From positions 62,001 to 126,000 of the forward strand of contig NZ_SJZJ01000016.1 in NCBI RefSeq assembly GCF_004337475.1: DNA of 64,000 bases, written 5' to 3'. The stretch comes from Nocardioides jejuensis (lineage in GTDB: Bacteria; Actinomycetota; Actinomycetes; Propionibacteriales; Nocardioidaceae). The translations under genes were made by a program, and so were the position numbers. This document shows positions 51,572-59,554 of this stretch, in pieces (position 1 is the stretch's first letter; the number at the start of each line of letters is the position of its first letter). Under the pieces are notes generated by a model. It was not told the origin of the DNA and did no database searches. It worked only from the letters and a program-made list of their open reading frames with translations.

Positions 51572-52489
51572 ATGGTGCTCCTTCTCGGCGCCGTGATGAT
51601 CTTCGGCGCACTGTTCCTCGTCTTCGCGGCCGCGGGCGGCCTGACCGCCGAGCGCACCGGCGTCTCGCGGTCGCTCGCGGTCCTGCAGGCGATGACCGAG
51701 GCACCCGACGAGCTGAAGGGCGAGCTGGACCGCCCCTTCGGCGAGCGTGTCCTCGAGCCGCTGTACGCGCGCCTGCAGAAGATCGGCCAGCGGGTCACCG
51801 GGGCTGACCAGGTCGAGCGGATCCGCCAGCGCCTCGACAAGGCGGGCAACCCGGCCGGGTGGTCCGTCGAGCGCGTCGCGACCAGCAAGGTGCTGGGCGT
51901 CATCGCCGGACTCGTCTTCGGTGCCCTGATCGCCCGGATGCTGCACGAGGGCATCGCCATCGGCGCGCTGATCGTCGGCGCGGGCGCGGCGTTCGGGTGG
52001 AACGCTCCGGCGATCTTCCTCTACAACGTCGCCCTCAAGCGCGACGAGCTGATGCGCAAGGAGATCGCGGACTCGATCGACCTGCTGACCATCTCCGTCG
52101 AGGCCGGTCTCGGTTTCGACGCGGCGCTGCAGCAGGTCGCGCGCAACACCGAGGGCCCGCTCGCCATGGAGTTCGCCCGCGTGCTGCAGGAGATGCAGAT
52201 CGGCCGCGGTCGCAGCGAGGCGCTGCGCGCGCTCGGCGAGCGCACCGGCATCCCGGAGATCAAGGGCTTCGTGAGCGCCATGGTCCAGGCCGACTCGTTC
52301 GGCATCCCGATCGGTCAGGTCCTCCGCGTGCAGTCGCGCGAGATGCGGACCAAGCGTCGCCAGCGCGCTGAGGAGAAGGCAGCCCAGGTCCCGGTCAAGA
52401 TCATGATCCCGGTCGTGCTCTTCGTCCTCCCGTGCCTCTTCATCATCGTGATCGGCCCCGCCGTCCCCCGGATCATCGGGATCTTCTGA
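51572..52489 (+). CDS. tadC: Tad pilus platform protein TadC (T2SSF family)
   Basis: 305 aa. Helices at about 3-22, 108-150 (VLGVIAGLVFGALIA and IGALIVGAGAAFGWNAPA) and 270-300 frame the T2SSF core: IADSIDLLTISVEAGLGFDA, GRSEALRALGERTGIPEIKG and FVSAMVQADSFGIPIGQVLR. It is the second inner-membrane platform subunit. It starts one base after the tadB stop and shares one base with the following histidine kinase start (TGATG). Confidence 0.9.
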   Translation: MVLLLGAVMIFGALFLVFAAAGGLTAERTGVSRSLAVLQAMTEAPDELKGELDRPFGERVLEPLYARLQKIGQRVTGADQVERIRQRLDKAGNPAGWSVERVATSKVLGVIAGLVFGALIARMLHEGIAIGALIVGAGAAFGWNAPAIFLYNVALKRDELMRKEIADSIDLLTISVEAGLGFDAALQQVARNTEGPLAMEFARVLQEMQIGRGRSEALRALGERTGIPEIKGFVSAMVQADSFGIPIGQVLRVQSREMRTKRRQRAEEKAAQVPVKIMIPVVLFVLPCLFIIVIGPAVPRIIGIF

Positions 52490-54072
52490 TGACGCCCATG
52501 GATCGTCGCGCCCGCTACGCGACCGTGACCGCGGTGACCCGCGCCTTCGCGCTGCTCTGCCTGGCGCCCTCGGTCGCCCTCGGTCAGGACTACGCGGCGA
52601 TCATCAACGTGATCCTGCTGGCCACGCTCTGGCTCGGCTGTGTCTTCGCCGACGGGCTGCCCCGCGTGGCGGCGATGCCGGCGCTGACCGTCGAGGCGTC
52701 GCTGACGGCATTCATCGCCGTGCTGACGCTCGAGCAGTCCCCCGTGCTGCTGCCGGCACTGGTGATCCCGCCGTTCATCGGCGGCATCGTCCGCGGCGTG
52801 CGGGGCACGCTCGAGGTGATCGGAGCCGAGCTCGTCATCACGGTCGCCGTCGTGGTGGCCAGCCCGACGATCCCGCTCACGGACACCACCGGAGCCCAGC
52901 TCTTCAGCGCCCTCGCGGCCGGCGTCGGCCTGGGCTCCGTGGCGGCGTTCTTCCACGAGTCGCGCGAGAGCCGGTCGGACACCAGCACGTCGTACCGCGA
53001 CGCACGGGCCCTGCTCACCCAGCTCCGCGACCTCTCGGGGAGCCTCGTCGGCGGCCTCGACCCGGTCCGGATCAGCCACGGCATCCTCGACACCGCTCGC
53101 GAGGAGCTGCCGTTCACCGGCGCCGTCGTGTACGTCGAGACGGCCCACGGCTACACGCCTCTCCTGGAGGGTGACGTCACCGACTCCGGCGCCGACAACA
53201 CCGCCGTCCTCGACGAGGTCTTCCGCACCAACCGCCCCGTCATCGACGGTCCGTGGGTCGCCGTTCCCCTGGTGACCGACGCCGGCCTCGTCGGGGCGCT
53301 CACGGGAGCACTGCTCCCCCACAAGCTGACCCAGGCACAGCTGCACCACACGCTCGACCACCTCGTCCGGCTGCTGCGCAGGGAGGCGCTGCAGCTCGAC
53401 ACCGCGCTCATCTTCGCGGGGTTGCGGGACGAGGCCACGGCCGAGGAACGGCGCCGCCTGGCCCGCGACCTGCACGACGGTGTCGCGCAGGACCTGGCCG
53501 GTCTGGGTTACCTGATCGACGAGATCACCGAGGTCTCCACGGAGTCCGAGGTCGTCGAGCAGGGCCGCGCACTGCGCGGCGAGCTGAGCAGGGTCGTCGC
53601 CGAGCTCCGGCGTTCGGTCTTCCTGCTCCGCAACGAGGGTGAGGGCAAGACCCTCGGCCAGCGGCTCGAGGCGCTGGCAGCCCACATCGGAAGCCGTTCG
53701 GGGATCTCGGTGGAGGTCGAGGTCGTCGAAGGCTCCAAGCGGCTCCGGCCGGAGGTCGAGGCGGAGCTGCTCCGCATCGCCCAGGAAGGGATCAACAACG
53801 CCGCCCGCCACGCGGACGCCCACCGGATCACGGTCGACGTCGTCGTCACGGCACCGGACGCCTACGTCCGGGTCGCCGACGACGGTCGCGGCCTGCAGAC
53901 CGGCAGGGACGACTCGCACGGCGTGCGGATCATGAAGGAGCGGGCCCGCCGAATCGGCGCACGCCTGCAGCTGCACAACCGCGAGGACGGTCCGGGCGCA
54001 GAGCTCCTGGTCCGCCTCGGGGACATGACCCGGCTGGAGGGGCCGGTCGAGAGGGAGGAACTCGCATCATGA
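52489..54072 (+). CDS. Sensor histidine kinase of the Tad operon
   Basis: 527 aa. Five to six N-terminal helices (about 10-155), a GAF-like domain (about 180-300, with FTGAVVYVETAHGYTPLLEG), then HisKA_3 ARDLHDGVAQDLAGLGYLID with His near 328 and an HATPase_c with EGINNAARHADAH and VADDGRGLQTG. NarX/DegS-like. It starts at ATG 52489 overlapping tadC and overlaps the regulator by ATGA. Being the sixth gene of the pilus operon, it is translated with the machine it probably controls. Confidence 0.88.
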   Translation: MTPMDRRARYATVTAVTRAFALLCLAPSVALGQDYAAIINVILLATLWLGCVFADGLPRVAAMPALTVEASLTAFIAVLTLEQSPVLLPALVIPPFIGGIVRGVRGTLEVIGAELVITVAVVVASPTIPLTDTTGAQLFSALAAGVGLGSVAAFFHESRESRSDTSTSYRDARALLTQLRDLSGSLVGGLDPVRISHGILDTAREELPFTGAVVYVETAHGYTPLLEGDVTDSGADNTAVLDEVFRTNRPVIDGPWVAVPLVTDAGLVGALTGALLPHKLTQAQLHHTLDHLVRLLRREALQLDTALIFAGLRDEATAEERRRLARDLHDGVAQDLAGLGYLIDEITEVSTESEVVEQGRALRGELSRVVAELRRSVFLLRNEGEGKTLGQRLEALAAHIGSRSGISVEVEVVEGSKRLRPEVEAELLRIAQEGINNAARHADAHRITVDVVVTAPDAYVRVADDGRGLQTGRDDSHGVRIMKERARRIGARLQLHNREDGPGAELLVRLGDMTRLEGPVEREELAS

Positions 54073-54722
54073 ACATTCACACGCACACCAAGAAGACCCG
54101 CGTCCTGCTCGTGGACGACCACGAGCTGATCCGCCAGGGTCTGGCTCGCGCGTTCGAGCGCGACCCGCAGATGGAGATCGTCGGCCAGGCCGGCAACGTC
54201 AGCCAGGCGCTCGCGGCGTACGACGCCCTGCGCCCGGACGTCATCGTGACCGACCTGCAGCTGCCTGACGGCACGGGCCTGGACATCGTCCGCTCGATCC
54301 GCCAGAACGACGCCAAGGTCGGCCTCGTCGTGCTCACCATGCACGCCGGCGACGACCACGTCTTCGCCGCGATGGAGGCCGGCGCGTCCGGCTTCGTCGG
54401 CAAGGACTCGCCGTCGTCCGAGGTGCTCGGAGCGGCCCGTCACGCTGTCGTGGCACCGCGGACGTTCCTCTGCTCGTCGCTCGCTGCGGCGATGATGCGA
54501 CGCGCCACGGCGCACGCGCAGAAGCCCCGTCTGTCGAACCGGGAGCAGGAGGTGCTCGACCTGCTCGCGGACGGGATGGGCACGGCGGCGATCGCCGGCC
54601 AGCTCTACGTGTCGGAGTCGACGGCGAAGACGCACATCGCGCGGATCTACCAGAAGCTGGGCGCCACCAACCGCGCCCAGGCGCTCGTCACGGCCATGCG
54701 GATGAGCCTGCTCACCGCCTGA
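54069..54722 (+). CDS. NarL/LuxR-family response regulator of the Tad operon
   Basis: 217 aa. Receiver with Asp16/Asp17 and phospho-acceptor Asp62 (VIVTDLQLPDGTG), VVLTMHAGDD and FVGKDSP; HTH near 150-215: LSNREQEVLDLLADGMGTAA and LYVSESTAKTHIARIYQKLG. Last gene of the cpaB-cpaE-cpaF-tadB-tadC-kinase-regulator operon; a large hairpin follows. The flp promoter region downstream is its obvious candidate target; that is inference. Confidence 0.9.
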   Translation: MNIHTHTKKTRVLLVDDHELIRQGLARAFERDPQMEIVGQAGNVSQALAAYDALRPDVIVTDLQLPDGTGLDIVRSIRQNDAKVGLVVLTMHAGDDHVFAAMEAGASGFVGKDSPSSEVLGAARHAVVAPRTFLCSSLAAAMMRRATAHAQKPRLSNREQEVLDLLADGMGTAAIAGQLYVSESTAKTHIARIYQKLGATNRAQALVTAMRMSLLTA

Positions 54723-54730
54723 TCCAGCAC

Positions 54731-54789
54731 GCTCCCCGGAGGGGTCGTGGGCCTGTGCCCACGACCCCTTCGGGCATTTCCGGGGAGCA
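54731..54789 (+). terminator. Nested hairpin ending the Tad operon
   Basis: Outer arms GCTCCCCGGA and TCCGGGGAGC enclose a second stem GGGGTCGTGGGC / GCCCACGACCCC with a CTGT loop. It begins 8 nt after the response regulator stop. The two stacked stems make a very stable structure without a T-run, consistent with a terminator or an RNA 3' protective element between the machine genes and the pilin genes. Confidence 0.7.
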
Positions 54790-54999
54790 CGGGACGACCC
54801 TCTCCGGTCGGCGTAGGAGGGTGCCGAATCGGCCATCCACGGAATGGCCCGAAAGGACTACTACGGTCCGACGCAACGCCCGATAGTGACGCTCGCCACG
54901 TCGTGACAGAGTTCTTCTTGTCAGGCCCGCGAGGGAGGTGGGCCGGCAGAAACGGAAGTCGGACTGACTGGTCCGGCTCGATTCCTGGGAGGGAAAACC

Positions 55000-55191
55000 A
55001 TGACTGAGTACTTCGTTCGCCTCGTGAACTTCATGACCATGCCGCGCGAGGAGGAGAAGGGCGCGACCGCCGTCGAGTACGGCCTGCTCGTCGCCCTCAT
55101 CGGTGCCGCGATCGCCGTCACCGTCGGCCTGCTCGGTGGCGCGCTCGACACGCTGTTCAGCAACGTGAAGACCACCATCGCTGGCGCCTGA
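55000..55191 (+). CDS. flp: Flp-type major pilin (first copy)
   Basis: 63 aa. A cytoplasmic leader of about 20 residues (MTEYFVRLVNFMTMPREEEK) ends in a prepilin cleavage site before GATAVEYGLLVALIGAAIAV, with the invariant Glu and Tyr of Flp pilins at +5 and +6; a short tail GALDTLFSNVKTTIAGA follows. GGGAGGGAAAACC just before ATG 55000 is an exceptionally strong ribosome-binding site. A perfect-looking terminator follows, so this pilin can be made in excess over the gene after it. Confidence 0.93.
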   Translation: MTEYFVRLVNFMTMPREEEKGATAVEYGLLVALIGAAIAVTVGLLGGALDTLFSNVKTTIAGA

Positions 55192-55211
55192 TTCGTCAGA
55201 CGACACGTCGC

Positions 55212-55255
55212 ACGACGGCCGCGGAGGAACTTCCTCTGCGGCCGTCGTCGCTTTT
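55212..55255 (+). terminator. Rho-independent terminator between the two flp genes
   Basis: The arms ACGACGGCCGCGGAGGAA (55212-55229) and TTCCTCTGCGGCCGTCGT (55231-55248) form an 18-bp stem with one G-U wobble, followed by CGCTTTT. It starts 20 nt after the flp1 stop and ends 15 nt before the flp2 start, so flp2 expression needs read-through or a separate promoter. Confidence 0.85.
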
Positions 55256-55269
55256 CGGGAGGCAGCCAC

Positions 55270-55437
55270 ATGAAGTGGATCATCACCAGGGACGAGCGGG
55301 GCACGACCGCCGTCGAGTACGCACTGCTCGTCGGCCTGATCGCGGCCGCGATCGTCCTCACCGTGGCCGTGCTGGGCGGCGGCACCGACGGACTGTTCAG
55401 CACCGCTTGCAAGCCGCCCAGCCCGTTCAGTTGCTGA
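55270..55437 (+). CDS. flp: Flp-type pilin (second copy)
   Basis: 55 aa. MKWIITRDERGTTAVEYALL has a ten-residue leader, the VEYALL core and one helix (VGLIAAAIVLTVAVLGG), similar to flp1 in the helix. Its tail differs: GLFSTACKPPSPFSC carries two Cys, which flp1 lacks. CGGGAGGCAGCC precedes ATG 55270. It comes after the terminator, so it is probably a minor pilin or tip subunit. The M48 gene ends directly after it on the other strand. Confidence 0.88.
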   Translation: MKWIITRDERGTTAVEYALLVGLIAAAIVLTVAVLGGGTDGLFSTACKPPSPFSC

Positions 55438-56736
55438 TCAGCGCTGCGCCGCCAGGGCGATCCGCTGCAGCACCGTCGGGTGCGAGCCGAACCACCACTG
55501 CGACCAGGCCGGCGGCGTCGGGTCCGCCAAGGATGTCAGCGCCAAGGCGCGCTGCATCTCCACGAAGGCCACCGGGTCACCGGTGGCCTTCAGTGCGTCC
55601 ACGTCGGCCCGTGTCTCGAACTGGCGGCTGACACCGTTCTGCAGCGGCATCGTGGCCAGCGTCCCCCACGCACTCAGCGCCAGGAGCAGGGCCACCGCCC
55701 GCGGGTCGCCGATGCCGGTGACACCGGCCCTGCGTCGTACGCCGGGGGCGCCGAGCAGCAGGGCGAGCAGCCCCACCCCGACGACCGTGCCACCCACGCC
55801 GAGCACGGTGCCCGCCTCGACGTCGCGGTGGTGTGCGTGCGCCAGCTCGTGACCCACCACCGTGAGGACCTCGCGCCGGTCGAGGTCGCGCAGCAGCGTG
55901 TCGTAGAGGACGACGCGGCGGCTGTCGCCGAAGCCGGACACGTAGGCATTGAGCGTCGTCGTACGCCGCGACGCATCGGCCACGAGCACCTCGTCGACGT
56001 GCACGCCTTCCCGCTGTGCGAGCTGCTGGATCCCCCGCTCGAGCGCGGGGTCGTGCAGGGGCGTGAAGTGGTTGAAGGCAGGCTCGACCAGCAGGGGCCA
56101 GAGGTAGCTGGACGCCACGACCAGCACGCTGCCGGCCACCGCGACGACCGCCGGCCAGGCCCGCGGCAGCAGCCGGGCGATCCCGATGATCGCCAGCAGG
56201 GCGACGGCCGAGACGACGACGGTGTAGGTGAAACCGACCACCTCATCGCGGAGCGCCCCGGCGAGCGACTGGTCGGTCAGCCCGACCCGCGTGCGCTGCT
56301 GCCACGACATGACCGTCACCGGCAGGGTCGCCAGCTGGCCGATGCCGGTCACGAGGAAGGTCAGCGCCATGACCTGGGCCCACCACGGCAGCCGGGCGCG
56401 CCCGAGCAGCCGCGTGCCGCGACGAGTGAAGCCGAGCCAGGAGGCCACCGCGAGCGAGATCGCCAGCGAGCTCCAGGAGATCAGCCGGCCGAGCCGGGCC
56501 CAGGCCTCGGCACGATCGATCTCCCGCGCGGTAAAGACGTCGCCGACCGGCACGGGCCGCGGACGTCCGCCCGGCACCGCGTGCCACGGGACCACCGTGG
56601 CGAGCAACCACGCGAGCAGCACCAGTCCCGCGACGACGAGCGCCAGGCCGACGGTGCGGTCGGTCAGTCGGCGGTCGGCCCCGACTGCCCCGGAATCGGG
56701 TGCAGCCGCGAGATCCTCCGGAGGTCTGCCTGCCAT
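55438..56736 (-). CDS. M48-family (Ste24-like) metallopeptidase
   Basis: 432 aa. Several helices (GLALVVAGLVLLAWLLATVV at about 30-49, further at 80-180) lead to VLTVVGHELAHAHHRDVEAG, the HExxH zinc motif near 296, with the third ligand in RQFETRADVDALKATGDPVA near 373. CAAX-protease-like M48 enzymes cut hydrophobic or membrane substrates. ATG 56736 overlaps the upstream lipoprotein gene by 73 bp. Convergent with flp2; no gap between stops. Confidence 0.9.
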   Translation of the reverse strand: MAGRPPEDLAAAPDSGAVGADRRLTDRTVGLALVVAGLVLLAWLLATVVPWHAVPGGRPRPVPVGDVFTAREIDRAEAWARLGRLISWSSLAISLAVASWLGFTRRGTRLLGRARLPWWAQVMALTFLVTGIGQLATLPVTVMSWQQRTRVGLTDQSLAGALRDEVVGFTYTVVVSAVALLAIIGIARLLPRAWPAVVAVAGSVLVVASSYLWPLLVEPAFNHFTPLHDPALERGIQQLAQREGVHVDEVLVADASRRTTTLNAYVSGFGDSRRVVLYDTLLRDLDRREVLTVVGHELAHAHHRDVEAGTVLGVGGTVVGVGLLALLLGAPGVRRRAGVTGIGDPRAVALLLALSAWGTLATMPLQNGVSRQFETRADVDALKATGDPVAFVEMQRALALTSLADPTPPAWSQWWFGSHPTVLQRIALAAQR

Positions 56737-57860
56737 CTGCGGGTCAACTCCTCCTCGCCGAAGCCGTAGAGCGCGCGGAGCACGCTGTCGACGGGCTCCC
56801 CCGCCGCGGTCCGACGGTACAGCTCGTGCAAGGTCTCCTCGGTGCCTGCGGCCGCGAGGACCTCCACGATCCGCCAGGCCGACTCGTAGACCGCGCCGAG
56901 GTGTGTCGCGTGCGCATCGAAGTCCGTCGCTCCGGGGAGGGCATCCGGCACCCCGTCCTTCCGGACCTCGGCACCGATCTGGCCGGCGGTGCGCTGCAGC
57001 GGCAGGGAGGTGTGGAGCAGCGCCACGTGGTCGGCGTACCCCTCGAGGAGCCAGAGCGGCGACTTCGCCCGGACCGCGTCCGTGGCCAGGTGGGTGACCT
57101 CGTGGGTCATCACCAGCTGCGCGCCGTCCTTCTTCAGGCCGCCGAGCACGTCGGGGTTCACGAAGACGTGCACCGGCGTACGACGGCCGTGGTCACTGCC
57201 CTCGAAGGTCGTGACCGCGGCGATCGCGGCGTACTGCCCGGCCTCGGCGCCCAGCGTGGTGTCGAGCGCCGCGCTGCTCGCGGGGACCTCGACCACCAGG
57301 GGCACCGTGGAGCCGAGCACGGCCCGGACCTCCCTCTGCGCCGTGCGAGCGAAGCGATCGACCCGGGCCACCGTCGCCGGGTCCGGACCGGCGACCACCA
57401 CGCCCGGAGTACGCCGGACCACCAGCGGGCCGGTCAGCCAGAGGGGCTCCGGGCGCGTGCCCCCACCGAACCCGACGATCCGGGCCCCGTCGCCGGACCG
57501 TTCCATGAGGACCGTGACCTCGGCATGCGCATCGGCACCATCAAAGCCGTCGACGCGCCACGACATGTCGGCGATGGTCGCGATCCGGCCGTGCGCGAGC
57601 GTCGCGGTGAGCGACGGGTCGTCGTCCACGAAGCGCACGTCGTCGACCGTGACGCCCAGGGACTCGGCACCGGCAACCGCCCGGTCCGCGGCGGCATCGC
57701 CGGTGGTGTCACCCGTCGCGAGAGCCGCCGACAAGTCGGCGAGCACCGCGATGGCGGCACCGTCGCTGACCGTGCTGACCGCCGGCGGCGTGACTGCGTG
57801 CGGCGCACCGCAGCCGGTCAGGACCGCCAGAGCGGCGACGACGACCGGCAGGCGGCGCAC
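56664..57860 (-). CDS. Putative lipoprotein with HExxH peptidase motif
   Basis: 398 aa. Lipobox VVVAALAVLTGCGAPH (Cys near residue 17). A nuclear-transport-factor-like region (to about 130) precedes a gluzincin-like domain: VMTHEVTHLATDAVRAK (HExxH near 252) and PLWLLEGYADHVALLH with the likely third Glu. Probably an envelope-bound metallopeptidase. It follows the NlpC/P60 gene by 7 bp and overlaps the M48 gene by 73 bp, making a three-gene unit for envelope turnover. Confidence 0.78.
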   Translation of the reverse strand: MRRLPVVVAALAVLTGCGAPHAVTPPAVSTVSDGAAIAVLADLSAALATGDTTGDAAADRAVAGAESLGVTVDDVRFVDDDPSLTATLAHGRIATIADMSWRVDGFDGADAHAEVTVLMERSGDGARIVGFGGGTRPEPLWLTGPLVVRRTPGVVVAGPDPATVARVDRFARTAQREVRAVLGSTVPLVVEVPASSAALDTTLGAEAGQYAAIAAVTTFEGSDHGRRTPVHVFVNPDVLGGLKKDGAQLVMTHEVTHLATDAVRAKSPLWLLEGYADHVALLHTSLPLQRTAGQIGAEVRKDGVPDALPGATDFDAHATHLGAVYESAWRIVEVLAAAGTEETLHELYRRTAAGEPVDSVLRALYGFGEEELTRRWQADLRRISRLHPIPGQSGPTAD

Positions 57861-57867
57861 GCCGGAC

Positions 57868-58911
57868 TCAGCCGAAGCGACGGGCCGTGGTGATCGGCAT
57901 CCGGTTGAGGTCGGCGATCTCGACGTTGGCGCCGGAGTGCGGGGCGTGCACGATCTTGCCGCCGCCGATGTACATCGCGACGTGGCTGACCGGGCTGTAG
58001 TAGAAGACCAGGTCGCCGGGCTGCAGCTGGCTGATGCTGACCGGCGTGCCCATCGTCGACTGCGCGCTCGAGGAGTGCGGCAGCGAGACGCCCGCGGCGG
58101 CCCAGGCCATCATCGTCAGGCCCGAGCAGTCGAAGGCGTTGGGGCCGGCAGCGCCCCAGACGTAGGGGTCGCCCAGCTGGGCGAGGGCGTACTTGACCGC
58201 GAGACCCGCGCGACCCGAGGCCGGGACGTTGGGGATCGGGACGTTCTGACCGGCGTTGACCGCGGCGAGGTACTTCTTCATCTCGTCGGCCTTGAGACCG
58301 TCGAGGACCTTCTTGGCGTCGTCGAGCTTGGACTCGACCTCGGCCTTGTCCTTCGCGAGCCGCTTCGTGACGCTGGCGAGCTCCGTCTGGCGCTCGGCGA
58401 CGGCGTCGTGGCGGATCTCGAGGGCCTTCTTGGCCCGGTCGTACGACGAGAGGTTGTCCGACTGGATGCTGTTGTAGGCGTCGAGCGTGGTGAGCTGCTT
58501 GAGGAAGGCGCCCGGGTCGTCGGTGATCGCCATCTGGCCGGTCGCGGAGAGCGCCTGGCCCTCGTACTGCGCGGCGATCGCCTGGTTGACGGCCGACTCG
58601 ATGCCGTCGGTGACCTTGCGCTGCGCGCTCTCGTCAGCCTTGACCGCGGCGAGGTCGCTGGTCAGCTTGTCACGCAGGATCCGCGCGTCGTTGTAGCGCT
58701 CGGAGGCGACCTCGGCCTGCTGGTACAGGCGGTCGACCTTGGCCTGGACGTCCTTTAGGTCGGGCTTCGCGAACGCGGGGTTCAGCGGCACGACGGAGAC
58801 GGTCAGGGCGGCACAGGTGCCGGTCAGGGCGGTGATGATTCGCTTCTGGCCGAGGCGCACGACGGTTGGGACTCTCTTTGCATGGACGAAGTCCGGTCGT
58901 GACTTCCCCAT
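57868..58911 (-). CDS. NlpC/P60 peptidoglycan endopeptidase (RipA-like)
   Basis: 347 aa. A long signal peptide (KRIITALTGTCAALTVSVVP, cleavage after NPAFA near 48), a coiled-coil domain (about 50-215, VDRLYQQAEVASERYNDARI) and a C-terminal NlpC/P60 domain from 230: PYVWGAAGPNAFDCSGLTMM with the catalytic Cys near 264, and SHVAMYIGGGKIVHAP with the His. It cuts peptide stems between D-Glu and diaminopimelate. A TAGTCT 5' of ATG 58911 may be its -10. It leads the unit with the HExxH lipoprotein and M48 peptidase. Confidence 0.92.
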   Translation of the reverse strand: MGKSRPDFVHAKRVPTVVRLGQKRIITALTGTCAALTVSVVPLNPAFAKPDLKDVQAKVDRLYQQAEVASERYNDARILRDKLTSDLAAVKADESAQRKVTDGIESAVNQAIAAQYEGQALSATGQMAITDDPGAFLKQLTTLDAYNSIQSDNLSSYDRAKKALEIRHDAVAERQTELASVTKRLAKDKAEVESKLDDAKKVLDGLKADEMKKYLAAVNAGQNVPIPNVPASGRAGLAVKYALAQLGDPYVWGAAGPNAFDCSGLTMMAWAAAGVSLPHSSSAQSTMGTPVSISQLQPGDLVFYYSPVSHVAMYIGGGKIVHAPHSGANVEIADLNRMPITTARRFG

Positions 58912-58982
58912 CGCGAGCCGGACTTTGAGCGGCCCTCAGACTACGGGGGGCTCCAAGTGCCCGGCAAACCCGACACCCGCCG

Positions 58983-59189
58983 TCAGGCGGATTCGACGGT
59001 GGGCTGCGTCACGGGAGTGACCAGGCGCAACGGGGGCACCAGACCCGACCCGGCCAGCACGTCGAGCGCCCGACGCTCGTCGTCGTCGAAGGAGAGCTCG
59101 GGCGGTGGGCCGAGCAGCACGGTCACCACACAGTCGTGGCACGCGAGCCCGCGCACCACACAGGTGTCACAGTCGATGAGAGTGGTCAT
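58983..59189 (-). CDS. Small Cys-rich conserved protein
   Basis: 68 aa from ATG 59189 (MTTLIDCDTCVVRGLACHDC). The CDTC and CHDC pairs could bind a metal. The second half ELSFDDDERRALDVLAGSGL is a short helix. Known to me only as an actinobacterial conserved hypothetical. It lies directly upstream of the NlpC/P60 gene, 71 bp away, in the same orientation. Confidence 0.65.
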   Translation of the reverse strand: MTTLIDCDTCVVRGLACHDCVVTVLLGPPPELSFDDDERRALDVLAGSGLVPPLRLVTPVTQPTVESA

Positions 59190-59218
59190 GCCCGCAGGAA
59201 AGCAGGCACCACCGACAC

Positions 59219-59458
59219 TTACGCCTCGACGGAGTTGCGGTCGACGAGCTCGATGGCGTCGTCGCGACCGCACCAGCGGCAGGTGACCGACTCGACGGTC
59301 TCGGCCCGGAGCTCGGTCTGCTCGACCGAGGCCTCGCCCTGAAGGTCGAAGTGCCAGAACTCCGTCGTACGACGGGTGCGGGTCACGTCGAAGCGCGTGA
59401 GGTTGCCACAGCCTCCGCAGCGCCAGCGGTTGGTCGCGTCGGGCAGGGGTGCGGTCAC
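59219..59458 (-). CDS. Small zinc-ribbon protein
   Basis: 79 aa from GTG 59458, with GGAG about 7 nt upstream. RWRCGGCGNLTRFDVTRTRR and VTCRWCGRDDAIELVDR provide two CxxC pairs of a zinc ribbon, separated by a beta region (RRTTEFWHFDLQGEAS). Probably binds nucleic acid or protein. The frame is open to 59500, but the divergent exonuclease promoter lies beyond. It lies 29 bp upstream of the small Cys-rich gene. Confidence 0.68.
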   Translation of the reverse strand: MTAPLPDATNRWRCGGCGNLTRFDVTRTRRTTEFWHFDLQGEASVEQTELRAETVESVTCRWCGRDDAIELVDRNSVEA

Positions 59459-59554
59459 GTCTCGCTCCAGGTGTCGTAAAGGTGGGAATGCGGAGACCAC
59501 CTTAATGCGCGCGGCTCCCGGGTCGTGTCGGTGGTCCCGCCTAGCGTCAGCACC

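Noticed and set aside
49504..51960. 818-codon minus-strand open frame opposite the VWA-TadB gene
   Set aside because: Low-complexity Arg/Ala/Gly composition with no motif, lying wholly opposite well-supported Tad genes. The same applies to 47774-49672, 59672-61876 and 14540-16234.
58912..58982. c-di-AMP (ydaO-type) riboswitch before the NlpC/P60 gene
   Set aside because: Such riboswitches often precede actinobacterial wall hydrolases, but the gap is only 71 bp and lacks the conserved core.
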